Part shown: in pieces, positions 1 to 9,600 of the stretch
How the letters are laid out: the number at the start of each line of letters is the position of its first letter
Numbering within the stretch: the stretch's first letter is position 1
Assembly (NCBI GenBank): GCA_963815785.1
Contig: CAWFHZ010000013.1
Coordinates: 376,871 to 440,870, forward strand
Origin: DATFVA01 sp963815785
GTDB lineage: Bacteria > Bacteroidota > Ignavibacteria > Ignavibacteriales > Ignavibacteriaceae
DNA: 64,000 nt
Direction: 5' to 3'
Notes under the pieces: model-generated
Told to the model about the DNA's origin: nothing
Databases searched by the model: none
What the model saw: the letters and a program-made list of their open reading frames with translations, nothing else
Position numbers and translations under genes: made by a program

Positions 1-206
1 GAAGATTTTCTGCCGGTGGAATTGTAGACTGAATTAAAAAAATATCGCTTCCACGAATATTTTCTCCGTATTTAGCCCAAATTTCTCCGTCACTAAATCT
101 TTTTAATTCTAAAAAACCCAATGGCTTACCAAGCTTCTGAGCAATTTCCTCAGCTAATTGTCTATTAGAACCACCTGAAAAAATTTTATAATCGGTTGCG
201 GCCATA
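1..206 (-). CDS. prs: Ribose-phosphate pyrophosphokinase, N-terminal part (runs off the window)
   Basis: This is the first ~68 residues of PRPP synthetase, which makes 5-phosphoribosyl 1-pyrophosphate from ribose 5-phosphate and ATP for nucleotide, His and Trp synthesis in the cytosol. The translated minus strand begins MAATDYKIFSGGSNRQLAEE and continues with KRFSDGEIWAKYGENIRGSD. This matches the usual family start (FSGxxN, then FSDGE and ENVRGxD). The ATG at 206-204 is the first in-frame start before the conserved block. The gene continues beyond base 1, so the PRPP-binding loop is not visible. It is not closely linked to the next gene, a lipoprotein about 110 bases upstream. Confidence 0.88.
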
Positions 207-315
207 AGCTGGTTTTCTATTTTAAAAACAGACGGTAAATATAAGTAAAACCCTAAGGCATGTCAACAAAATATACTTTAGAGAAAATGCTCAATATTGT
301 TGAATTACCGTGAGA

Positions 316-978
316 TTAATCCTTTTTTTTCTTGAAAAGAAATATTATTACAATTAAAAGAACTACACCGGATAAAAGATAAATCCAATAAGGTGTTTCC
401 TTTAATTTATAAGGTTTAAAAGTAACCGAAATGGTTTTCCCGTTTCCGATCTCCGATAGATTGTATTCCCAGATTAATACTCTACCATCTTTATCGGTGG
501 CATTGTGTGTAATTATATCTCCACCAAAAGTATATTTGTAAGTTACATTAAAATCTTTGCCATCAAAACCGAATCCGGTTGCAATTGGAGCAATAAACTG
601 TGTAAAAACTTTTTGCCCGGCGGCGCCATCTTCAAGAGAGAAATGAGCATCTGAAAATGCTTTTGAATTATTAAGTGAATCAATGTGATTAAATGTCATT
701 TCAATCTTAGCATGCGTTGTGCTGTCAGTTGTATCTGAATATACTACAACGTCTGTAATTTTGTTATAAGGTGAGGAAAACTGATTTCTAATTGAATCTG
801 CGTTGAACAGACCTATTTTATCAAGGATTTTAAGATTTTCGTTATCAGGAAGTTTCATCCAGTAAGTAATTCTCATTTTCCCCGAACCATCGGCAAAGAG
901 ATTTATATCCTGAATATAGTTGAGGCATCCCTGAAAGGAGAATAGGATTGGAATAAATAGTATTAGAAATTTTTTCAT
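316..978 (-). CDS. Putative lipoprotein with a C-terminal membrane anchor
   Basis: Function not recognised. The 220-residue product starts with a short basic region and a hydrophobic stretch ending in FQGC, a lipobox with Cys18 as the predicted lipidated residue. After about 175 residues of mainly beta-type polar sequence there is one C-terminal transmembrane segment (about 197-216) followed by KKKKD. This gives a protein tethered at both ends, with the bulk outside the cytoplasm and a basic cytoplasmic tail. The sequence after the lipobox (INLFADGSGKMRITYWMKL) recalls extracytoplasmic lipoproteins of the LppM type, but I would not name it on that. It is divergent from the FmdB gene, with 115 bases between them. 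Confidence 0.75.
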   Translation of the reverse strand: MKKFLILFIPILFSFQGCLNYIQDINLFADGSGKMRITYWMKLPDNENLKILDKIGLFNADSIRNQFSSPYNKITDVVVYSDTTDSTTHAKIEMTFNHIDSLNNSKAFSDAHFSLEDGAAGQKVFTQFIAPIATGFGFDGKDFNVTYKYTFGGDIITHNATDKDGRVLIWEYNLSEIGNGKTISVTFKPYKLKETPYWIYLLSGVVLLIVIIFLFKKKKD

Positions 979-1093
979 TACAAAGGGAACAAAAATATTA
1001 TTTCAAAACTCAAAATAATCGCTTGAATAATTTATAGAAAAAATTCAATATTTTCATTAAGTTTTATGATTGAATTTTTCAGGAGTTAATTAA

Positions 1094-1330
1094 ATGCCTA
1101 CGTATGATTATAAATGCACAAAGTGTGGTTATACATTTGAGCTCTTCCAGACAATGAGTGCAGATCCCGTTAAGGAATGTCCGAATTGCGGTGGGATAGT
1201 AAAAAGACTGATTGGTCCAGGTTCCGGTCCCATCTTTAAAGGTACAGGATTTTATCAGACTGATTATAAAAATAATAAACCAGTAAAAAAGGACTCACCT
1301 TCCAAAGACGCATCGCCTGAAAAGAAATAA
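1094..1330 (+). CDS. FmdB family zinc-ribbon protein
   Basis: A 78-residue protein of the FmdB/putative regulatory family. It begins MPTYDYKCTKCGYTFELFQ and carries two CxxC pairs (Cys8/Cys11 and Cys29/Cys32, the second as CPNC), which form a single zinc ribbon. The following GPGSGPIFKGTGFYQTDY is the conserved family tail, and the last 20 residues are low-complexity Lys/Ser/Pro. Members are cytosolic and their role is poorly defined, with nucleic-acid binding or transcriptional roles proposed. The AGGAG 8 bases before the ATG supports the start. It converges with the large protease-barrel gene on the other strand, 31 bases away. Confidence 0.9.
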   Translation: MPTYDYKCTKCGYTFELFQTMSADPVKECPNCGGIVKRLIGPGSGPIFKGTGFYQTDYKNNKPVKKDSPSKDASPEKK

Positions 1331-1361
1331 TGATTGTTATAGACGAAGTTACCAGTTTTAA

Positions 1362-4300
1362 TTAAAAATCAGCACCTAATGATATATAGAATTTTGGTTT
1401 TGCAAACCTATCAACATTATATGCCCAGGCTACATCAAATCTTAACAAAAAGTAAAGGAAATATAACCTCGCTCCTACACCTGTTCCCATTAATAAATCA
1501 CGACTGACAACATTATTATCTGCATTCCGTTCAAAAAATCTCAAATCATGATTTTTATTCCAGGCTGTACCGAGATCTGCAAAGGCAACACCAAGTATGT
1601 TGCTGAATAGAATTGGCAAAGGACCAGTTACAAGATATCTTATTAATGGGAATCTGAATTCCAGATTCATTAAACCATATTTTGTCCCTATTCTTTCCGC
1701 ATAATCAAATCCGCGTAACGGCAACCCGGCTGTCATAAATGCAAAATCAGAAGCCGAATTAATTGGAATATCAGTTGTAGCAAAAGTTCTGTTTATCCAG
1801 TTATCAATTCCGCCAATGAAAAATCTTTGCGGATTTTTACCACCTGAATAACCGCCTGATAAACGAAATGCAAAAGAATAAAAATCTCCCATTTTAAAAT
1901 AGGTTCTGTAATCACCAAGGAACGAATAAAAACTTTTCTTATAATCAAATATTCCCGGGTATGCGAATGCATCAAATCTGTATCTTGTTCCATCAATTGG
2001 CGATGTATATCCCCATAATACGTTATCGTGAATAAAACTAACTGCCGGTATAACAAAGGAAACTTTGTCAGAGGTTTCAGCGGGATTATCGAGATTCTCA
2101 CTCGATACATTAAGATAACTTAGTCCGCCTTCAACTCTATAAAATTTATTCAGTGGATAGCTTATTGAACCAACCGCACCATAGTTTGTAAATCTGAAAA
2201 GATTAGAGCCTAATCCTCTCGAAAGAAAAATAAATCTGGCTGTATGAAATCCCTCAATTCCGTAATTTAACCTTTGGGCAAGGTATTGATAAGACAAACC
2301 ATAGTCACTGTTCTTTAAATCAATCTGGAGACTGGTAACGCCAATTAACCTGTGATTTCCCAAAACATCACTAAAGGCTAAAACTGTTGTTCCAAGTAAT
2401 CCATATAAAGAACTATAACCGGCGTTAGCATAAACTATATCAGGAGAGAAAGTTATTTTGTATTTATTAACTCTGTAATTTCCGTGGGAATCAAGATTAT
2501 CTGTAAGATTAAATTTTTGATTAACAGAATCAGTAGAGTCAATATTTAAAGATGAATTCCCTCCGAAGACATAATTATTAAAATCGATCTTTACTGAATC
2601 ACCGTACACATTTGTTGTATCAATATATTTCCCGGTATAGAAAGAGAGATTATCGTTATCATCTTTTTCCCGTGTTGCTTTTTCAAAAATCAAAGTATCG
2701 TTCTTTGCTTCTTCAGTAATATTTTTTAACCCTGAAACATATTTTGTAAGCGGAAGTTCTTTCATATGAAGGTCTAAATCAAAAGGATTATTTAAAAGAA
2801 AAATATTGAATCCGGCTTCATATAAAGATGAAAACGCAAGCTTCTTTCCGTCTTTAGATAACGACAATTGATACAATCCATCAAGTGAATTTGTTACCGG
2901 AACAGCTCCTTCATTGCTAGTTATATTCAACTTGTAAATATTATTAATACCATTATGATCCGAGATAAATAAAATATTTTTTTCGTCGGGACCTACAACA
3001 GGAAAAGATTCATTATCATCAGGTGTATTTGTAATCCTTGCAATTTTTCTGCTTTCAATTTCGATTGTATAAATATCATTTTGTCCGTAATTAAAGTTGT
3101 AAATCTTAAATGAATTCGGAAGCTGTGAGGAATTAAGATTATCTTCCCGATCCGAAATGAAATAAAGTTTTTTACTATCCTGAGTCCATGCAGGATCTTT
3201 ATCGGAGAAAATATCATCCGTAAGATTTTCAAGCTTATCGGAATTTATATCATAAACATATATGTCAGACTGTTTTGCTGTATGTCCTACAAAAGCAAGT
3301 TTATTTCCATCAGGCGACCAGTTAACACTTTGAATTCCGTCAAGCTTAATCGGGATTACAGTTTTATCCTCGCTCTCAATGTCTATCAGATAAATTACAT
3401 CGTAGCCGCCGCTTTTTACCGACAGAGCAATTTTGGAACCATCGGGTGACCAGGTTAAACTTGGCGTTATAATGTTAAGTTCTTCAAAATCAGGAGTCCG
3501 GTTTCCGGCAATAAGTTTTTTAATGATTTTCCCGTCAATAGCGTCCATCAGGTAAACGTCAAAATAATAATTTCGATCTGTGATGAATGCAATCTTATCA
3601 CCCTGTGGGGAGAGAGCAGGACTTGTGTTGTAAAATCCGCCGGACTTTCGGTTGTCAGTTAATCTTTTGGCAAATTCATCCGGGTCCTGCCTTATTGCTA
3701 CATCGGGCCAATAAGTTTTTCTTATATCTTTCTTCCATCTTTCGTTTAATTCTTCAAGTGATAAACCTATAGATGCCTTTATTCCTTCCTCAACACTTCC
3801 TGTGCCTTTAATTTTATTCACTATTTCCCCGATTTTTTCTTTACCATATTTCTTTGCTATATAATAAAAAACTGCTTGTCCCCCCCTGTATGCAAAGTAA
3901 CCGTTCAGATTTTGTATGTCAGGCAAATACTCACTTATAGCAGCATCACGAATAAACATATCCGTATTAATATCCCAACCAAGAGATTGATACTCAGCCA
4001 TTCCTTCATTGAACCAGATTGGCAAGTTAACAGAAATATTATTTGAGATAATATTCTGCAAAGAACCTCCGTAAAACATATCATTTATTACAGCGTGGGT
4101 TAGCTCATGATGAATAAGGTGCCTGAATTCTTTGTAAGAACCCATAAACTGAATTACAACCCGGTTTTTAAAAAGTTCTGTAAAACCCTCGATCCCTTCA
4201 GTCAGGTATTGATCAGTTATGTTTGTTTCCTGAAAATCATTTTGGGAGTTGTATACTATTATTGTTATTCTGTTGTTGATCCGGTAATCAAAACTATTTT

Positions 4301-4508
4301 GTATTGAAGCAAGGGATGCTTCAGCTTCTTTGGAAGTAAATTCAGCGAGGTTCTCACCATGCTGAGAAAAGTAAATATCAAAATGATCAGTCTGGATATA
4401 ATACCAGGTAAAATCTTTATACTGTACTTTGTTCTTTCCAAACTGGGCAAATAATAAGGATGGAAGAAAAAGCAGAATAATCAGTACTGATTTGGTAAAT
4501 GTTGTCAT
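1362..4508 (-). CDS. Secreted gluzincin peptidase / PD40 propeller / outer-membrane barrel fusion
   Basis: A 1048-residue protein with three parts. Residues 1-21 are a signal peptide (cleavage after LLFA). Residues ~30-270 are a peptidase MA-like domain with HELTH at 134-138 and the downstream WFNEG motif giving the third zinc ligand, Glu168. Residues ~290-620 are repeated WD40-like PD40 (TolB-type) blades with recurring SPDGxKIA motifs. Residues ~690-1048 resemble the D15/Omp85 surface-antigen barrel and end in phenylalanine, as outer-membrane barrels do. This suggests a protease and propeller displayed at the outer membrane by their own barrel. Substrate and orientation are unknown. It lies 21 bases downstream of rnr on the same strand. 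Confidence 0.85.
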   Translation of the reverse strand: MTTFTKSVLIILLFLPSLLFAQFGKNKVQYKDFTWYYIQTDHFDIYFSQHGENLAEFTSKEAEASLASIQNSFDYRINNRITIIVYNSQNDFQETNITDQYLTEGIEGFTELFKNRVVIQFMGSYKEFRHLIHHELTHAVINDMFYGGSLQNIISNNISVNLPIWFNEGMAEYQSLGWDINTDMFIRDAAISEYLPDIQNLNGYFAYRGGQAVFYYIAKKYGKEKIGEIVNKIKGTGSVEEGIKASIGLSLEELNERWKKDIRKTYWPDVAIRQDPDEFAKRLTDNRKSGGFYNTSPALSPQGDKIAFITDRNYYFDVYLMDAIDGKIIKKLIAGNRTPDFEELNIITPSLTWSPDGSKIALSVKSGGYDVIYLIDIESEDKTVIPIKLDGIQSVNWSPDGNKLAFVGHTAKQSDIYVYDINSDKLENLTDDIFSDKDPAWTQDSKKLYFISDREDNLNSSQLPNSFKIYNFNYGQNDIYTIEIESRKIARITNTPDDNESFPVVGPDEKNILFISDHNGINNIYKLNITSNEGAVPVTNSLDGLYQLSLSKDGKKLAFSSLYEAGFNIFLLNNPFDLDLHMKELPLTKYVSGLKNITEEAKNDTLIFEKATREKDDNDNLSFYTGKYIDTTNVYGDSVKIDFNNYVFGGNSSLNIDSTDSVNQKFNLTDNLDSHGNYRVNKYKITFSPDIVYANAGYSSLYGLLGTTVLAFSDVLGNHRLIGVTSLQIDLKNSDYGLSYQYLAQRLNYGIEGFHTARFIFLSRGLGSNLFRFTNYGAVGSISYPLNKFYRVEGGLSYLNVSSENLDNPAETSDKVSFVIPAVSFIHDNVLWGYTSPIDGTRYRFDAFAYPGIFDYKKSFYSFLGDYRTYFKMGDFYSFAFRLSGGYSGGKNPQRFFIGGIDNWINRTFATTDIPINSASDFAFMTAGLPLRGFDYAERIGTKYGLMNLEFRFPLIRYLVTGPLPILFSNILGVAFADLGTAWNKNHDLRFFERNADNNVVSRDLLMGTGVGARLYFLYFLLRFDVAWAYNVDRFAKPKFYISLGADF

Positions 4509-4529
4509 TATATTTTACTTTCGATACTT

Positions 4530-6625
4530 TTATTCAGTTATAATAAAATCCAATTCGGATTTTTCCAGATCTGCGCGAACCAGTTTTACCTGTACTTTAT
4601 CTCCAAGACGGAATTGTTTTTTGGTTCTTCTTCCAATTAATGAATATTTTTTCTCATCGTAAACGTAAAAATCTCCCTCCAAATCGCGTACCCTGATCAA
4701 ACCCTCTGCCAGAATTTCTGTAATTTTAACAAAAATTCCAAAATGAGTAATGCCTGATATAATTGCATGAAATTCTTCACCAATATGATCTTTAAGATAT
4801 TCAATCTGTTTTTGCTTAACAGAAAGTCGTTCAGCATCCACCGAATTTCTCTCAGTAACTGAAATATGATCACTTATTTCTTCAAGTGCCTTGTATGAAT
4901 ATTTCTGTTTACCTTTTTCCTCAATATAATTATACAGCATCCTGTGTACCATCAAATCGGCATATCTTCTTATAGGAGAAGTAAAATGAGTATAGTATTT
5001 AAAACCGAGTCCGTAGTGTCCAATATTATTTGCGGAGTAAACAGCTTTTGCCATCGACCTGATAGCAAGTTCATTTATTACACCTTCCTCTTCTGTTCCT
5101 TTTACCATCTGCATCAATACCTGGAACTCCTTTGACTTTGATGCTGCATTAGGATTAAAACTATAGCCAATAGTTTTTACAAACCTGCCAAATTCCTGCA
5201 GTTTTTCATTATCAGGAAGATCATGAACACGGTAAATGAAAGGATGGATTTCACCTTTTGCCGGAACAGCGATATGCCTGGCAACAATCTGGTTGGCAAG
5301 AAGCATGTACTCTTCAACAAGCATATTGCTTGGTTTTATTTCCTTCTTTTGTATGCTTACCGGGAAGCCATTATCATCTAGTTCAAACCGGATCTCGGTT
5401 GATAGAAAATCTATACTCCCCGATCTCATTCTTTTTTTTCTCAGAATTTGTGCAAGATTATTCAGCAAAAATATTTCTTCATTATAATCCCCTTTGCTGC
5501 CATCTATTATTTCCTGAACTTCTTCATAAGTAAATCGTCTCTTACTGTTGATAACACTTTTTTTGATTTCGTAATTAACCAGTTTCCCTCTTTGAGTTAA
5601 TTCAGCTATTACAGAATATGTTAACCGATCTTCATTCGGCACAAGTGAACACACATTATTTGATAACCTCTCCGGCAGCATCGGTATAACTTTCCCAACC
5701 AGGTATGTGCTGTTTCCCCGATCCAGTGCTTCTTTATCCAAAGCGGAAGCTGCCGGAACGTAATGGCTTACATCGGCAATATGTATTCCTATTTTTAAAT
5801 TTCCATTCTCAAGTTTTTCAACTGATAATGCATCATCAAAATCTTTCGCATCAACCGGATCAATGGTAAAAACAACATGATCACGATAGTCTAATCTTTT
5901 TACCAAATCATCCTGTGTTAACTTCAGAGGAATCGCTTCAGCCTCATTTGATGCATCAGGCGGAAATGTATATTGAAGATTAAATGCGTTGGCAATCGAG
6001 GCAATATCTGTATCAAACGAACCGGGTTTACCAATTTGTTTAATTACTTCACCTTCGGGATTAAGCATTGAAGTATCCCAGACTATGTTTCCGACAATTA
6101 CTTTAAATCCAACTTTAGCTTTATTAAGTTTATCAGGATTGATATAAATATCACGATGAATTTTGGCATCATCAGGTTTTATAAAATAGAAAGAGTGTGA
6201 TTTTTTCAGGGTTCCTACAATTTCTTCTCTTTTTCTTTTTACAATTTTAATAATCTGTCCCTCGATATTTTTCTTCTTTTTATGGGCAAATAATGCCACT
6301 TCAACTGTGTCTCCATCGAAGGCGGTGCCAAGGTTTCTGGCAGCAATAAAAATATCACCCATATTTGAATTTTTTAGTACCACGAATCCGTAACCAGCCT
6401 GGTTTAACTGGAGTGTTCCGGTTATAATATTTGATGAGGGAGTTTGATTAAGATAAAACCGCTTGCCGGTTTTAGTAAGAAAATTTTCCTCTGAAAGTTT
6501 AAATACTGCAGCTTTCAAAGAACTGTACTCGTGCTCTGACGTAATATCAAGTTTACTTGCTATTTCTTTATTTTTAAATCCTTTACCAGGATTCTTTTAA
6601 AAAGTGCTATAATTTTTTTCTTCAT
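4530..6625 (-). CDS. rnr: Ribonuclease R (frame disrupted near the start)
   Basis: A 3'-5' exoribonuclease of the RNase II/R family. Cold-shock domains precede the RNB catalytic core with the DAKDFDDALSVE acidic cluster, and a C-terminal S1 domain follows. The long open frame begins only at a TTG at 6518, inside the N-terminal helix-turn-helix domain. Upstream, an ATG at 6625-6623 overlaps the stop of the TamB-like gene as TAATG and encodes MKKKIIALFKR. One base is missing at the TTTTTAAAA run (6594-6604). Restoring it gives a continuous product of ~698 residues, a normal length, that passes through KGFKNKEIASKLDIT. The start overlap implies translational coupling. The break is probably a sequence error, but see the findings. 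Confidence 0.9.
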
Positions 6626-9600
6626 TAGAATTCAAATTTATATTTAAGACCAAGTTCATTTATCATTTCATTTATATTTGTATTAGACTCAGTTACGGAT
6701 TGTTTACGCTCCAACCTTATCAACAATTTATTTGTAATCGGATATTCAAGTTTAATATTTGCCTGTGAAATATCCTGGAAAACTTCAGTGGAACCTCCTA
6801 TGGAATAATTAATATCTCCGGCTTTACCTACCAGATTAAATCTGGTGGTAGCTCCAACTTGCCTAAGTTCAACTCTTCTTACAATATCTCCGAATTGTTT
6901 GTTCAAAAAACCACCGACAACTGATCCTGCCAGAGAAGCGGCTGTTGATGCAGCAGCATTTCTATCCTGTTGAGTGGCACCTTCTGTAAAGCGTCCGGCA
7001 AGTATAAAAAGTACTGCATCAGATGCAGATTTAGTCGGATCGGGATTATTATTTTCAATATTATTTGCACCATAATATACTTCAATATTGTTTTGCCCCT
7101 GCACAAGATTTTTGCCAAGATCTTTTAGATAACCCTTGATATTTATTTTGACAGCAACTTTAACTTCATTATTAGAAACGGAATCACCAGCGGGAGAATA
7201 GTAATCAATATAGGTTGCTGTAATATCGAGATAAGGATTATCAAGCTGGTTCTCAAATCTGATTGTGCCGTCGGCGTCAAAAGTTTTAAGGAATTCAAGC
7301 GTTGAACCATTCAAGAGATTCAATTCTCCACTTGCATCAGTTCTTCCATTAATTCTTTCATAGTGAAAATCACCCTTTAAAATTGCGGTAAGATTCTGAT
7401 CCAACTCTTTTGACAAAACAAAAGTGATTTTCGCTTCCTTTTCAACATGCACATCAATCTTATAATCAAAAGCAACATTTGAAGATGAACTACTTTGTTG
7501 CAATGTGTTATGCTTGTGTGAAAGATCTACAAGTCTCTGAAAATCTGCCTGACCTTTTTGAACCTGGTTTGTATCTTCAGGGAAAACATATCTAAAATCA
7601 TTCGAGCTGTTCTGATAAGCACTTTCAGTCTGAGGAAAAGTCAGATCAGCTTCTTTAACAACTACGGGGACCGAAATATTAGTTCCGTTTGCATCAAGTT
7701 TAAATTCAATATTTCCCTGAGTTGCAATTACAAGATTACCATAAACTGAAGGACTAACCGATCTACTCTCCTCACCCAAAACTTTAAGCTGGCCGCTTAA
7801 AGATATATTGGAAGATACAACCTTAAGATTTTTCAACTCAGCTTCACCTGATCCCGTTATTTGTCCTCCGTTTTTAGTACCGGGAGCATTTTTTATAAGT
7901 AAACTATCAATTTTTATTTGATCAGGCGTTATGGAAAGTTTTAGCCCGGCATTATATTCCAGATTATTTTTTGCGATCACAAAGTCTGTATTGTCAAGTA
8001 TTAATTTTCCTTCTGGCAGCATACTATTAAATGTTCCGCCTATATTTAAATTTGCACTTAACTCACCACTTATTTTGTTGACTTCAGGGAGCATATTTCC
8101 TAACGCTCCAAGTTTAAAACTATCGGCCGATACATTAATATTTAATGGAGAATCTTTAATTAGTCTTTCTTCAACACCGGAGAAAGCCAGATTAATAGGG
8201 ATGTCACCCGTTATTTTTAACTTCGGATTTTTAAAACTCCTTACAGAATCTACAAATCTTATATCTGTATTCAGTTTTTCGTTTTTATAATTAAGGTTGG
8301 CAATAAGGGATCCGAATTTTTTATTTTTATATGTTACGCTATCTGCATTGAGTTTAATAATCATAACCGGCGATTCAAAATCTCCCTTAATATCAGCGGT
8401 AAAGTTCAAATAACTTTGTATTGAATTCTCCGGCCTCAAACCTAATAAAGATTCACTGATATCTTTTCCGGTCAAGCCTTTTATGGAAACAGTAAGATCC
8501 TGATTGCCTTTTCTTTTTAACAAGCCTGAAATAGCTAAGCTTCCGTTTTTATGAAATAATTCAAAATTTTTAAAATTAATATTATCAGGCGAATAGGCTA
8601 TGTTTAACTCTTTTTTGTTTTTCAGTTTAAAATTATTGTATTGCACAGAAAGAGTATCAAAGTTAATATCAACTCCCTGGCTGTTAAAATTCATCCTCGA
8701 ATCAATGTTTGCAATTAGGTAATCCTCGAGATTTGCTGAGAAATGCACAACTGCAGAATCACTTTTTATTGCCAAACCCAGTTGGAAATTCTTAATATCA
8801 TTTCCTGTAAAAATTCTTTCAATGCTCAGATCTACATCAGCATTAAGTTCTGAAAGTGAAACTGAATTCAAATCGTTATTTAAAGCAAGATTCAGGTTCA
8901 GTTTGGATAAAAAGAAAACATCGTTCTTGCCCCAATATTTCAGATAGTCAAGGTTACCCTTAAATTTGAAATTTAATGAATCGGATGTTTCCTCCAACGT
9001 TCCCTGGATATCTCCGTCCAGTTCAAGCTGCTTGCCTCCAAGGAAGAGAGAAAGTAATTCAAAATTTTTAAATTCAATAACATAATCCATTTTTGTTATT
9101 CTATCCTGCTTTTCTATTTCGGGAATATTTTCAACAATAGATCCAAGGGAATCTACTTCCGGGAAGGATGGCATAAGTTTTTTTAGTTTATTTCTTACCG
9201 CATTAGTTACAATTTTCATTTCATATGTTATTAATGAAGCAGCATTAACAATGGTAAAGTTTCCAGTAAGTGTTATATCAGCAAGATCTGATATTATATT
9301 AACAATTCTTTCACCGCCTTCATTTTTTCTTAAATCAACAATGGCCCTTGTGCTGTCTATTTTTATTCCGTTTACAGATGAATTATACATTACAGTACTC
9401 AGGAAAAGGTTTATACTGTCAGGGTCAAAACTTTCACCACTTGCATCAATACTGAAATTAAGATTGGTATTCGCAGAAGTGTCTTTTAAAATTTCAGCAA
9501 TGTTAAGATTTCTGATATTGCCTGTCAATTCATAAGAAGGCATACCCGTATTTGTAAAATCAAAAGAACCATCAAGCGCCGCATATGTTGTATCATGGAT

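Noticed and set aside
6594..6604. Canonical -1 programmed frameshift site in rnr
   Set aside because: No A_AAA_AAG-type heptamer is present, and the slipped tRNA would face UAA; sequence error is simpler.
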